From positions 9,370 to 73,369 of the forward strand of contig VFFE01005906.1 in NCBI GenBank assembly GCA_008921705.1: a DNA stretch of 64,000 nucleotides. The letters are read 5' to 3'. The stretch comes from Burhinus oedicnemus (lineage: Eukaryota > Chordata > Aves > Charadriiformes > Burhinidae). The notes beneath the pieces are model-generated. The model ran no database searches. It was not told where the DNA came from and worked only from the letters and a program-made list of their open reading frames with translations. Of this stretch, positions 37,531 through 50,200 are shown one piece after another (position 1 is the first letter of the stretch; each line of letters begins with the position of its first letter). Both the position numbers and the translations under genes were made by a program.

Positions 37531-38844
37531 AGCATATGCTCATATACAGTGAAGCTATTTTGGAGACTTAAAACATTCTTGGGAACAGTACGCTGGGGAC
37601 AGTTTGTCTCCCCCCACCATCCTTCAGCTTCATCTTAAATCCTTTCTAATATTTATTTGACTTTTGGGGCTCAGACTGTGCCTTCTCGTGTGTTTGGTTT
37701 ACAATATTTACCTTGAGCAGGGTAGGGACACAGGACTGGAGAGGACCTCCTGAGTCCTATGACATGCAGCTGTATATCTCAGAAAGAAAATAAAACCCAT
37801 TATTTTTGTGGTGTCTGCTTCTTTTCTGGATGGATGGCTATTTCAGAACTTCAGTCTGCTGATTGTCAGAAATGCTATTTTAATTCCCAGTGTACACTTA
37901 CTTATAGTCAGTTTATACACCTTTGTTCTGGTGGCAGTATTGCTCTTCAGCTTAGACCTCTCTTCTTCCCTGTCCCCAAAGTATTTATAGAGAGTAGTCA
38001 TCTCTCTTGGCCTTCATCTTGTTAGGCTGAAAGTGCCATGTTGTCTTAGTCGCTTCTTGTGAAATAGGCTCTGGGTTGTATGGTTCATCCTTGGGGGCTT
38101 TCTCGAAACTTGCTTAGTCTGGCTTCCTCCTTTGCGAGCATGTGCTATTTCAGAGCTGGTCTGACCAGTGTCTGGCGTGATGGTTGGAGGCAAGCTTTAG
38201 ACATGTTAGGGCCTCTGGGTACTGCAGTAAGTCAACTCATTGCCAGGTTTGTGTACAGATCCACCTGTCAGGATTCAGCACAGAACCCTCGTATTTTAAA
38301 TCTCTGTGCAGACTGTATTAGCTTATGTGGTGTTTACAAAGCAGAAGGATCTGATTTTCATGGCATGGATGATGGATATTTGTCCTTGTGGCAACATGGA
38401 CTCAAATCATGCTCCAGAGGCATTGGTAGGATTTCCTCAGCCCCATAGGTTGGGGATAAGGTGTAACTGGACAAGTCAGATTTAATTCAGAAGTCAGCAT
38501 GCTGCTGTTTCCTATTAGTGCATCTGTGTTAAGCATCTACCTAATGTAATTGTACAGCCAAATTGATTTATGAGGTTAAATAATCAGATAGACAGTACTC
38601 TTAGCACAAAATAGGTCCTTCTTTAGCATAACTGAGGGTGACACTTCTTTTGATAGTATGTGGATCTGAACACATCTGCTTTTTGAGAACATGATATGTT
38701 GTATGTAATACTTCACATATGAACCTGAACATGTCTTAAATAAAGATACCTGTGAAATAGTTACATATAAATGCACTTCTAGTGTGAGATTACATATGCA
38801 TATAAAACTATTTGAATCTTGTGTTGATAATGAAGAATGAATAT

Positions 38845-40470
38845 AATGAGAATGAGGACCCCATAATCTATGGGGAAAGCGTTAGTGACCTGCTACACTG
38901 CTTAGACTCGCACAAGCCTATGGGGCTGGATGGGATCCACCCAAGGGTACTGACGGAGCTGGCGAATGTGCTCATGAAGCCACTTTCCATCATTTATCAG
39001 CAGTCCTGGCTAACTGGAGGTCCCCATTGACTGGAAGTTAGCAAATGTGATGCCCATCTACAAGAAGGGCCGGAAGGAAGATCCAGGGAACTGCAGGCCT
39101 ATCAGTCTGACGTTGTTGCCAGGGAAGGTTATGGAGCAGATCATCTTGAGTGCCATCATGCGGCACGTACAAGACAACCAGGTGATCAGGCCCAGTCAGG
39201 ATAGGTTTATGAAAGGCAGGTCCTGCTTGACTAACCTGATCTCCTTCTATGACAAGGTGACCCACTTAGTGGATGAGGGAAAGGCTGTGGATGTTGTCCA
39301 CCTGGACTTCAGTAAAGCTCTTGACACCATTTCCCACAGCATTCTCCTGGAGAAACTGGCTGCTCATGGCTTGGACAGGCATACTTTTTGCTGGGTAAAA
39401 AACTGGCTGGATGGCTGGGCCCAAAGAGTTGTGGTGAATGGAGTCAAATCCAGTTGGTGATTGGTCACAAGTGGTGATCCTCAAGGCTCAGTAGTGGGGC
39501 CAGTTCTGTTTAATATCTTCATCAGTGATCTGGACGAGGGGATCGAGTGCACCCTCACTAAGTTTGCAGATAACACCAAGTTGGGTGGGAGCGTCAACCT
39601 GCTTGAGGGCTGGAAGGCTCTACAGAGGGATCTGGACAGGCTGGATTGATGGGCCGAGGCCAATGGTATGAGGGTCAACAAGGCCAAGTGCTGGGTCCTG
39701 CACTTGGGTCACAACAACCCTGTGCAGTGCTACAGGCTTGGGGAAGAGTAGCTGGAAAGCTGCCTGGTGGAAAAGGACCTGGGGGTGTTGGTCAGCAGCT
39801 GGCTGAATATGAGCCAGCAGTGTGCCGAGGTGGCCAAGAAGGCCAGTAGCATCCTGGTTTGTATCAGAAATAGTGTGGCTACAGGGAAGCGATCATCCCG
39901 CTGTACTCAACCGTGGTGAGGCTGCACCTCGAGTACTGTGTTCAGTTTTGGGCCCCTCGCTACAAGAAGGACACTGAGGTGCTAGAAAGTGTCCACAGAA
40001 GGACAACAAAGCTGGTGAAGGGTCTAGAGCACAAGACTTAGGAGGAGCGGCTGAGGGAACTGGGGTTGTTTAGCCCTGAGAAAAGGAGGCTAAGGGGAGA
40101 CCTTATCGCTCTCTACCAGTACCTGAAAGGAGGTTGTAGGGAGGTGGAGGTTGGTCTCTTCTCCCAAGTAACAAGTGATAGGACAAGAGGAAACAGCCTC
40201 AAGTTGCACCAGCGGAGGTTTAGATTGGGTGTTAGGAAAAATTTCTTCACAGAAAGGACTGTCAAACATTGGAACAGGCTGCCCATGGAAGTGGTTGAAT
40301 TGCCATCCCTGGAGGCATTTAAAAGACGTGTAGATGTGGCGCTTAGTGACATGGTTTAGTGGTGGACTTGGCAGTGTTGTGTTTATGGTTCGACTTGATG
40401 ATCTTTTCCAACTTAAAGGTCTTTTCCAACTTAAATGATTCCATGAATCTATGATTGTATGATCCTATTA
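38845..40470 (+). mobile_element. Long CR1 LINE, 5'-truncated, inactive, plus strand
   Basis: About 1.6 kb of CR1: most of the reverse transcriptase and the 3' end. The polymerase reads in order as HKPMGLDGIHPRVLTELANV, then [60 protein letters not shown] and [20 protein letters not shown]. It is dead: a frameshift near 39018 and a TGA at 39458-39460 break the frame, and the catalytic F/Y-A-D-D box is FADN at 39563-39574, losing an aspartate. The 3' end has CR1-type ATGATTCCATGAATCTATGA repeats (about 40434-40470). A 16-base piece, TCTTTTCCAACTTAAA, is duplicated just before the tail. Confidence 0.95.
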
Positions 40471-41034
40471 TGTGTAAATACCACCCTATAGTGTGATAAT
40501 ATAACAGAGAATTTAAGTACCCAGAGTCAAGAAATTGAGAGTTTCTGTTCCCGTAACAGTAACAAACTCTCTTCTCTGTATGGTGTGTTTAAGCCATAGT
40601 TATGATAAAATCCACAGGAAAACAGAAAATCTTACATCTGTACTTGGGGCTAAATCATGGTTTGTAGTGGGAACTGGCTGTTCACAATCTCTGAATTTTA
40701 CACAATTAAATACTCAACATAATAAATAGATATGCGCTGTATATGGCACAATTGTAAAAGAGGAGACCTGCAAGGAAAACATTACTTATAGCGTGCTGTG
40801 GTTGCATTTCTTAGTATTGTATTTAATGGTTTCCATGTTTGAGTTTGAAACTTAGATGAATGAAGAGCTGCCAGGACACTATGATATGAGTCTCATCCCT
40901 CAGCAAATGCATATTGCATATTGTCTTTTATCCTTAAGAGAGGAAGAGGGGCTTTTACAATAGAAGGTTCTCCAGTTGAGCAAACAAAGGTATATAATGA
41001 GATCAAGTGGTTAGAAGCTGAAATAGACAGATTT

Positions 41035-41235
41035 GGACTAGAAATACAGTGCCCATCTTTAACAACTAGGATAATTAGGCCCTGAAAAAATGTTCTAGGA
41101 GTTATGAACTCTTCATTAATAGAAATCTTTAAGATAGGGTTGGATATTACCCCCTCCCGCTTCAAACAGAAATTAATTCAGAGAAGTTCTTGGGCCAGAT
41201 GACCCCTAGGGATGTTCTCTGGCTTCATAATTTTT
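41035..41235 (+). mobile_element. Ancient CR1 3' end remnant, plus strand
   Basis: 'tcattaatagaaatctttaa', 'gatagggttggatattaccc', 'aattaattcagagaagttct' and 'gggccagatgacccctaggg' ending in 'cttcataatttttgaatcc' follow the 3' end of an old CR1 family. It is the sense counterpart of the remnant at 37440-37530. It is far more diverged than the CR1 at 38845. Confidence 0.55.
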
Positions 41236-44200
41236 GAATCCTCCATGAGTCATACTCCAACCTTGGTTTACAAAAAAGTTGATCTTTGGTTGAGAGAAAC
41301 AGAAAAGCATTTCCTCCACACAGTTCCTGTGTTACACTGGGAATCACAAAAATTGGCTGTGGCTCGCATTCCTATCTATAAATTGGATGTAGTATATTTT
41401 TCGTCATATGGATGTAGAGAACTGAGATGCTTCTGTGCAGAGAAGCTTGGGATCTATAGGGCTGTGAGCATCTGAATCCTGCTTGGTGGGGTTCTTTTTC
41501 CCTCAGATGTTTGCAAGTAGGATTCAGAGACACTCATCTCTGCTGTTGAATAGTAACGGATCATCTACCAGAATGTGGCAGGGCAGAGGTAAATTGGATC
41601 ACTGCATGTTTTGGTTGCCCACATTTCTGTCATGTGTATGTGGAGCCAAGTGAGAGGATGACCCTGGCCGACACAACTGTTCTTCGATGCTTACTTCATC
41701 TGCAAAGGCCTGTGTTCACCAATGCCAGGTTGACAGCAAACAGAAACGTGAGGGGGAGGGGAAAAAAGAATCCCCCTGTTTCTGGGTGTATTTTTCTAGA
41801 TGTTTCAAGCTCCTTAATTGCTAGTTCTCCATCGGCCCATTGCATCTGAGGGTATAATGGAAGCCGAGGATTGAAGTGGCAGGAATGTTGGAGATGGTAG
41901 GGTGATAAATGGGACTGAAAGTTATCGATAATTTCTCTGAGCAGTGTTTGAGATCTTCACTCCTGCCCTCTCTCTGGGAAGATGGCATAGACATTCAAAG
42001 TCACCATGGCCCCTTAAAATCTGTGCACCTAGAATTCACGGTCACTGAGTCCTGTGACATGGGCAGTGAAAAACTTCTGCCAGAACATGGTAGGGCAGGG
42101 CTAGTGTACATTTCTGCCACATCACTGATACTCGTTTCTCCCTTGCTCCTTTTCCTGCCTGCTGCATGTGTAAGGGAAGTTCTTAGTCCCTTCTGGCCCT
42201 GGGGTTGCCCTCCCCAGCTGCATACTGCACAGCACGCTTAGCCTGCCACCGTGCACCATCAGCTTTTCAGGAGCTAATTGGATAAACCCTACTCTAGAGC
42301 CCATTGAACTTGCGTGTAACAGTGCTTAATTAAAGTGCAGAAAGTTTGAAGAGATAGCAAGTTAAGGCTTAATGCAATAACGAAATGGCACTATTCCACC
42401 ATCTGCTTCCTTCAAGACGTTAATTGCTTCCTCATATTTGTTTGTTTTAATTAGGAAAGAACCTTGATTAAAATGGAATGAGGAGGGGTAAGGGTAGAGG
42501 AATGAAAGGCTGGGAGGAGAGGAAGAGGGGAATGCAGGAGAGAGAGAAAGGAATGAAAGATGAAGGTTTGACCATGCTGCTGAGTGCTGATCAGCAGCTC
42601 TAGAATAGCCAACTAGGAATAAATATTTTGGCACTTGTGGATACACTTTGGACAAGCAACATAGTGTTGTGTTACTGAGAAACTCAGTCATAAAAGATGA
42701 AAGGAACAAGTTAAAAAAAAAAAAAAAACAAACCAAAAGCATTTTTCATGGAGCAGTCTTTGTTATAACTGCTTCTTACCCACTTCTGCAGAATCTTCTC
42801 TGATTGTGCATCATGACTGCAGCACTTTGTTTTTTCAGTCTTGAGTAATAATCCACGTGGAAGAAAAGGTAACCAGATTTTCCCCATGTTCACTTCTTTT
42901 TTCCTCTCCCTTGAACTACCATCCGTCTACATTAAGTTAATCTTGGAAAGACTTCAATTTCTTATGAGCAGCTTCAGATAAAAGCATTTTCTAATGATTG
43001 ATAACCATGTCTGCTTGAAGAATAATGTCAGCAATTTTCTGAATAGATGATCGATAAAAGAAAACTTAAAAAAAAATAAAATTAAAAAACACACTCCCCA
43101 TATTCCTAAGTAGTGGCTTTGGCTGAAACTTCAGGGACAGGAGCTTAGAAACTTTTAATTGGATTCATCTGACTTACCTTTTTCTTTCCTTTTTCTGTTT
43201 CTTTTTCTCCATGACTTTTTTTTTCCCCCCCTTCCCTTTCCCCTTTTTAACCCTCTTGAGAGTGAAGTCTGATTTCCCAAGCAAGTATAAATGTAATTAA
43301 AGTCAAACACAGCTGTTGAAAAAGGGAAGCAACTAATTTCTTTTCTGGGCCATTGGTATTGTGGACAGATCTTGATAATGGAAAAGCACCAACCCGGGAG
43401 CATGAAATGGGGGTATTTGAGTCACTGAAATAATAAAATGTTTAATAGCATCATGAGTAAAAATGCTTGTTTTACAGGAGACTATAGGCCTCGTGTTATT
43501 CTGTTCTCACCTTTTCTTCCCCACCCTACTCTCTGACAGAGGCTGTAGCTTTGACATACCTAAATCCACTGTCCTTGGAACTCTCACTCTTTTTTGATTT
43601 GCCACCTAAGATTTTTTTTTTTTTTTTTAAATCTCTTTCAGTAGTGGAAAGTAGTTCCATTCCCCTGTGGCGAGCTTAAGAAAGCTTGTGGTCACAGAAA
43701 AATCTTAAACTTACTTAATCTCTTACATAAAAATAGAAAAAAAAAATATCCCCAAACCAAAACACTCACCTGATCACCTTGAATGGATTGGTGAATGTTT
43801 TCTTTGATAACCGTGGAAAATGTGTGTGCTTTACATTATTGCAGGTCCATCCCCTTAGCACAGCTCCCACCTGTAGCACTTTGTTTTTTGCTATTCTTGA
43901 GATTTTATCAGTATGACCAGTCACCTTTGTAGCAGACTAGCTTATATATAAAAACAATTATTATACAATATGTATGGACAAATATTTTGTGGCTGGGGGG
44001 TTTAGTATAAGGATGGGAGCATGGCTTTTCACCTGTGGATCTCTGGCTCAAAATCAAGTGCTTTAATTTTGTCCTTTAAATATATTGTAATTGTTCCCTT
44101 GGGGCAGGATAGGAGACTCACTGGATCAATTCTAATCACGTTGCTTAGTGTTACGTACTTGAATACCTCCGAGATGTAAGCTATAAAAGAACCAAAGGAG

Positions 44201-47200
44201 AACCCAGATTAGTAGGGACTCCAGATTAGACTGAGTGGTATGCTGGGGTACCTGGGGTTTTCTTTGGATATCTCCTGTTCCTAAATTAATTAGTTTTCTT
44301 TGCAGTATAAAACTCATCAAGATTCCAACTCAATATGATAGAATTACTAGCTCCATGCAATTCTGATTATCCCACCTAGAAGAAGCGTGGAAAAAGTTCA
44401 CCAGACCCTCAGTGACATCTCTATGAAGAGACTTGGAAGGGCTGGGACGACTCAGCTTGTGAGAAGGCAGCTGGGGCAGGGAGTGCTGTAAAAGCCACAG
44501 TGGTCTGCAGAAGGGGGATGTGGCCTCCAGTTCCTGGGTTATAGCCAAGACTGAAGTGGAGAGGAGAAGGGGTGGCTTTACTAAAAGTGTGTGAGTGTGT
44601 TTACAGGTGTTGAGAAGCAGGATGTAAGATGACTGAGCAGGAGGCAGACTTCTGCTCCGGCAGTGGGTGGTATGAGATGGCACTGAAGCCAAAATCTGGT
44701 GGGGAGGAAAGGAGGGAGCACATGCCAGCCCCTCTTAATGTGAAGTTACTGCAATAAAGACGGGCTGATTTCAATGTGCAGGGTCTTGTGTTTTGAGTGT
44801 GGAAGTACTGAAAGAGGGTGTGCACCAGCTGGGGTGGCTAGAGGCATCAGTATCCAACTGGTGTCTTGGGAATAACCTTCACCAGGAGAATTTTCTCAGC
44901 CTAGTGTTGTCTATTGGGGATGAATGTCTGGAGAGGAAGATGTCCCTGTGGGGTTTGGGATTCTTAGCTTTTATGGGTGTGAAGATTAAGGGAAGTTTGT
45001 TCTTGAAGTCTGTGCAATCAATTGAATCAGTGTAGTGAGGTTGTTTTTTGGTTGGTTGGTTTGGTTTTTTTTCCCCCCAGCAGTGCTGCTTAAACCATTT
45101 TTCTGACTTTGTTGCTATTACCTACCTAAATAGCAAATATTCTGCTCAACAACACTATTGCCTTCCGCCTCTTCTCAATCATGCGCTCTTGCCTCACTGT
45201 TACCTCAGACTTTATTTTCATCATCATGAAACAGCCTGCAGCCCTGTGGTTTAAAATCAACTAGTTGTGTAGTGAATGGCAGGTGTAGTTTGGTACAGTT
45301 GCGATCTTAATCTCTCCCACTAGTCAGAAAAAGCTATTGGGAATGGATATTTTAGGAGATGTACTTTGAATGCCTCTAATTCTGCTGCCCTGGACGAGCA
45401 GTGTTTGTCACTGTGAAGCTGTACAGGATTCTCTTGGGAGACATCCAACAGAAAGCCAACAGTGAGCTGTAGTCCAAGACGACAGACTGGCTCAGTGCTG
45501 CAGTGTAACTGTATACCTTTTATCGACATGTATTTTTTAACAGGTGACTGCTTGTAGCCTGTATTTGTGAGGTAATCGAAAGACCGCAGTAGACTGATGG
45601 GTTTTCCATGCCCTTTCCTCTTTCCATTTAATTCTGTAGGAAATCCTACATTAGGGATTCTGTAAAAGCAGCTTACAGTGATGTATGCTTCCTTTTCCTG
45701 TAAACTGTGGAGGCAGTTTTACTTTTTGCAGTAGTACACATTGCACATGTTTGAAAACTGGCTGCTTTGAAAGTAGCTTTTCATTTTTTTAAAAAACAAT
45801 GTTTGTAATTAAATGTAGCTAAAACCTTGTATTTTCTCATAAGCCTAACTTAAATATACAGGTATGCGCTTTGTAGCTTTTCCCTTTTATTTAGATCTTA
45901 ACTAAATGCCTAGAGGGATTTTCTTCTGTTAGATGCATGTCTTTTTAACTTGCCTTTTATTTTTGACTTTTAAAAGCCCCAGAAAAGTGGAGGAACACGC
46001 ACCAGTCTATAAAGCGAGCTTAAATAGTTGTACTTAGCTGATCCCTAGTGCTGGGAAGTGCTGCATACAAGAAGCCTGCCTGACTTTACACCTTTCCCTT
46101 CCTCTGAGTCTTTCAGATGGTTTAGATGACCACTGGTGAGTGGAGTTAAACATACCCATTTCTTCCCTATATGGTTGAGTGCCTGTTTTTGGAGCCTCAG
46201 AGATGAGTTCTCCCTTAGGGAGGTTTGGGGGGAAAAACAGGAGTTGCAGATCTCCTGACAGCAGTGCATAAACCATGGGCTGTGATTCCCGTTTAAAACA
46301 CAGCGCAGCCAACGTATGGATTCACTTGATTTGTATTTAAATAGGGAAGGTGAATGCCCTGGTTTCCCATGTTGTATCACAGGAGGCAGGTGTCATATGG
46401 CTGGGCATGGTGGTCCCTGGGGAGGTGCAGACCATGTCAGCCCTCCACGACTGGTGCTGAGGAGCTCGGGAGAACCTGTTGTGCTGTGAAAAGCTGTCTG
46501 GTGCTGCTGGAGTGAGAGGGCAGCTGGAAGTGGGTTAGGAGTTGAGGCAGATGAAGGCTTCCCCTCTCCCTGCCATTGCCCTGCCTTTCTGCCAGCCTAC
46601 GGAGTAAACCTGCGCCTTTTTGGAGCTGAGCCATCAAGAGTAATGAAAGAGAATCTGCTACGTTTTATAGATGCATCTTCCCTTGCTTAATTTAGAAGGG
46701 GACTAATTGATGTCATAGGAAAATAGGTTGCTCTTATGTTAGTTTGTCTTTCAAGTGGGTCGAGCACTTTACAATCACTAATTAAACTTTACAATGTGAC
46801 TGCTGCAGTCCTAGCTATATCTCCTGAAAGAGCACTTTGCCTAAAGCCACACAAACAGGTCATGAGCCACCTTCTTTTGACTCATGCATGTACCCTGACT
46901 GCTAGAACATGAATCTTACTGCATGAGGAATCAGTGAGCAGCAAAAGATTGGCAGACGGTAACTACATACCACAGAAAAAATGAGTTAAATTAATGTGTG
47001 ATGAAGTTACACAGGGGAGAAGTTTGGCCTAGAATCTGGCAACTGGCAGGTTGCAGGAACCATCTGTTGCCTGTGGTACCAAGTAATCATTTTCCTTAGT
47101 TACTTCTAAATCTCAGTTACTCAACACAATTTGGACACAGAAGTTCTGCCAGGTTATTACACTTCAGGTATCTTCCTTTTAAGTGTTGATTAGAAAAGCT

Positions 47201-50200
47201 TTTCCCTCTGTTTCTCCCAGACTTATTTTTGTACTTGTGACAGGTGTGGGGTGGGAGACTGGAATGCTCAGTCTACCCAGGAATGAGTGCTCTCACTAGT
47301 GATTTTTTTTTTTTTTTCCCACCTACACGTTATAGCTTTATCCTAGGCAGAGTGTCTCCTTAGGTGTAGAGAGGAGTTTTAATGTTTGTTCTTTCCTTGC
47401 TTGCCTTACTGGTGGACAGTAGAAGAATCATTGTTGCTCCCAGTAGAGGGGCTTTGTGGTGTTTAGTTTAGAAACTGGGGCTAATCCTGCAGCATTTCTC
47501 ATTGGCTTCCAGTTTGCTATCAGCTAGCAAAAGCTTTATGTGGAAGGAGACGAAAACTGGTGCCAAAGAGGAGCGAGACCCGTCACTGCCTCATCACTGA
47601 TCTCTGGAACTATGCAGAACTTCCCATCCAGATGCTGAGCTGAGCACGGGGCTTGGTATGAAGGGGAAAAAGTGGGTGCTGGTAGCAAGAACTGCTTATA
47701 ATGTTTTTATTAAAATAATGTCTTTTGAGACTGTGAAAACAATGTTAACAAAAAGGATGTATTATTCAGAACATTCAGTTTTGGGGTTTTTTTTGTTGAA
47801 AGGGAGGGAAACACATTTAAAATTGATTTGAAATGAAAAGTTATGCAATTGCTAGGAATGAAGCTATTTATATAGCAGTCTCATTTTTCCCACTTTTCCT
47901 ATTCTATGCTCCTTTCCCAGAAGAAATAAAAAGAAACAGCAAATAATGACTGGAAGTTACTATAACCAAAGCCAGGTAAATTAGAATGTTTCATTTTTTT
48001 TAATTAAAACCAGAAAAATCAATAAAAATGCCTCAATATAATAATTTGTTTGTTTGTTTTCACTAGTGGCTTTCATAGCAAACAATTGTCCTTTGTCGTC
48101 TGTATTGCTAACCATATGGAGGTTCATATTTAGTATGGCATGGCACAAAATACGTCCCATGCAGATACTGTGCTGAAATATTCCCTGACCCACTGTTGCA
48201 TCTGTACCCTGAGAGATTCTGTCCCAGGGAGTTGCAGGAATTCAAGTCTCTTCCTCACTCTCTTTTTTTCTTTTTTTTTTTTTTTTCCTTTCCTGTTTTT
48301 AAAATTATGTGAGTTTGAATCCTGGCTTGAGCAGGTCGAGTTGGGATTTTGAATTCGCAGCCCAGTCACTCAGAATGTCAATTGTCTTCCAGGGCACTGC
48401 GCTGTGAGTCCCAAGGCTGAAAGCTCTTTAAAAGACCATCTGACTTTTAAAGGGACATTTGCAGGAGAGTATATATCTTTTAGGTCTTTCTAAATCTACC
48501 ATGTGTGATTGATTTAGCAATATATAGCAACTAATGCTTAAATAAAGAGACATGTCTTCTTCAGTGGTATTAAAAAGCTCCATTAGAAAATTTGAAATAA
48601 TTTCTAAAGGGGTTAATTTCTGTAATGCTGCTAGTTAGCACTTTTTTTTTCCCTTGGGGTCATGTGAGGTATTAAGCTGGCTGACGGGCTTTGTGCTTCC
48701 TGGGTCTGTGGCCCTGGCACACTGCTGCCTAGTTTGGGGTTTTCAGCAATGAGTTTTAATACAGGGCGAGAATAGAAGAGTGTTGGTGCAGTGCCCTCAG
48801 TCTGTTTCTCAGGTGGTGAAGGGTTATTCCCTGTTATGCTGTTTCCTAGTGTTTTTATCCAGGTTCATTTTAAAATGTATCAGCCAATTGTGCTCTCCCC
48901 CCACCTTCCTGCAGTCGTGCCCAAGTACTTCTGACAGCCCAGGGTGCACGCTCTGGACTTCTTGTTTCAGCTAATGTCTGCCTCTTTGTCACACTACATG
49001 TATGATGATTCCTCTTATGCTTTGCTCCATGTCCTCATTCCCTGCCTTTTTAACTACTTGTGTTTTACTTCCTTTGGGAAATGTCATTACCTCGTCATTA
49101 GGTGGTTCTACTGAAATAAACAGATGAATCCTTTATACTTGAATTTTGTAACAATCCTTTTGTTTTGCACATCTTAAAGTTTGTTTCTGTATTTTACAGT
49201 AGCAAGTCTCTGAGAAAAAGGCATAACTAGAGAGAAAAATTCTAGGGCAAAATAGTGTGAAGCACAGAAATACAGTCCAGCAAGATGCACATTAATTAAA
49301 AACCAATAACAAAACCCCTGTCCTTTGTGTAACTCCACCAGCTCTCTGGGCTCTTGAGCTCACAGGGCTTTTAAGCCTAAATTTGTCTGATCAGCAGTCT
49401 TCCTTTCAAAAGAGGTTCTGCTGTAAGCACTGTATTTCTGCTTTGAGGGTCCCTAGGGCTTGTGACCCTAGGTAGCCTTTACCAGAGCTGTCTCAGTCCT
49501 TGCTTGTGAGGCCACTGCTGTGGCAGAGCGGCAGGTTTGTTATTCCAGCCTGGATTAGGCAGAGGATTGCTTGGCGCACACTGACAGGTCACCATGTAGT
49601 GCTACAGGCACAGGCCAGGCTAAAATGACTCCTTGCAAGTACCGCGTGTGTAGCTATTTCTTACCTGTCCCAAAATTGCTGGTTAGTTTAGAAACCGGCC
49701 CCTATCATGCAAGGCTACAAGCCATTTCCTCGATGATCTGGAAAGTTTTCAATATCCTGAGCCGTTTAAAGTATTATCCTTTTCCAGCCAAGACTTTGAT
49801 GCTTCAAGTTTTTTGCTAGCAGTCTGTCTTGGCAAGAATTTCCGCTTCCATTCTCCAGCATGCTAGAACTGAGAAACCCATCTATGCATAACTTCCTGTC
49901 ATGTCCCCCCAGTAACCCTTACATAGAAGTGGAGAGGGCGATGGGGTGGAGTCAGTTTTGGCAGGAATTTTGTATATCAGGAGATGAAAAGAGCAGAGAG
50001 CTGGAAGAATGCAGTGATTGCCCATTGCAGGGGATTCCCAGCCTGGTGTTGCATATATACCCAGAAAAAGCAACATGCTTCTGGAGCCTAGTGGTAAGGG
50101 AAGAACGTGGTTCAGAAAGCAGATGCCTAATCTCACAGTGGCTGTAGGCTTTTAGAGTGCTTACCGGGTCACCAGCGTCCTTGCTCCCTCATGCTGGTCA

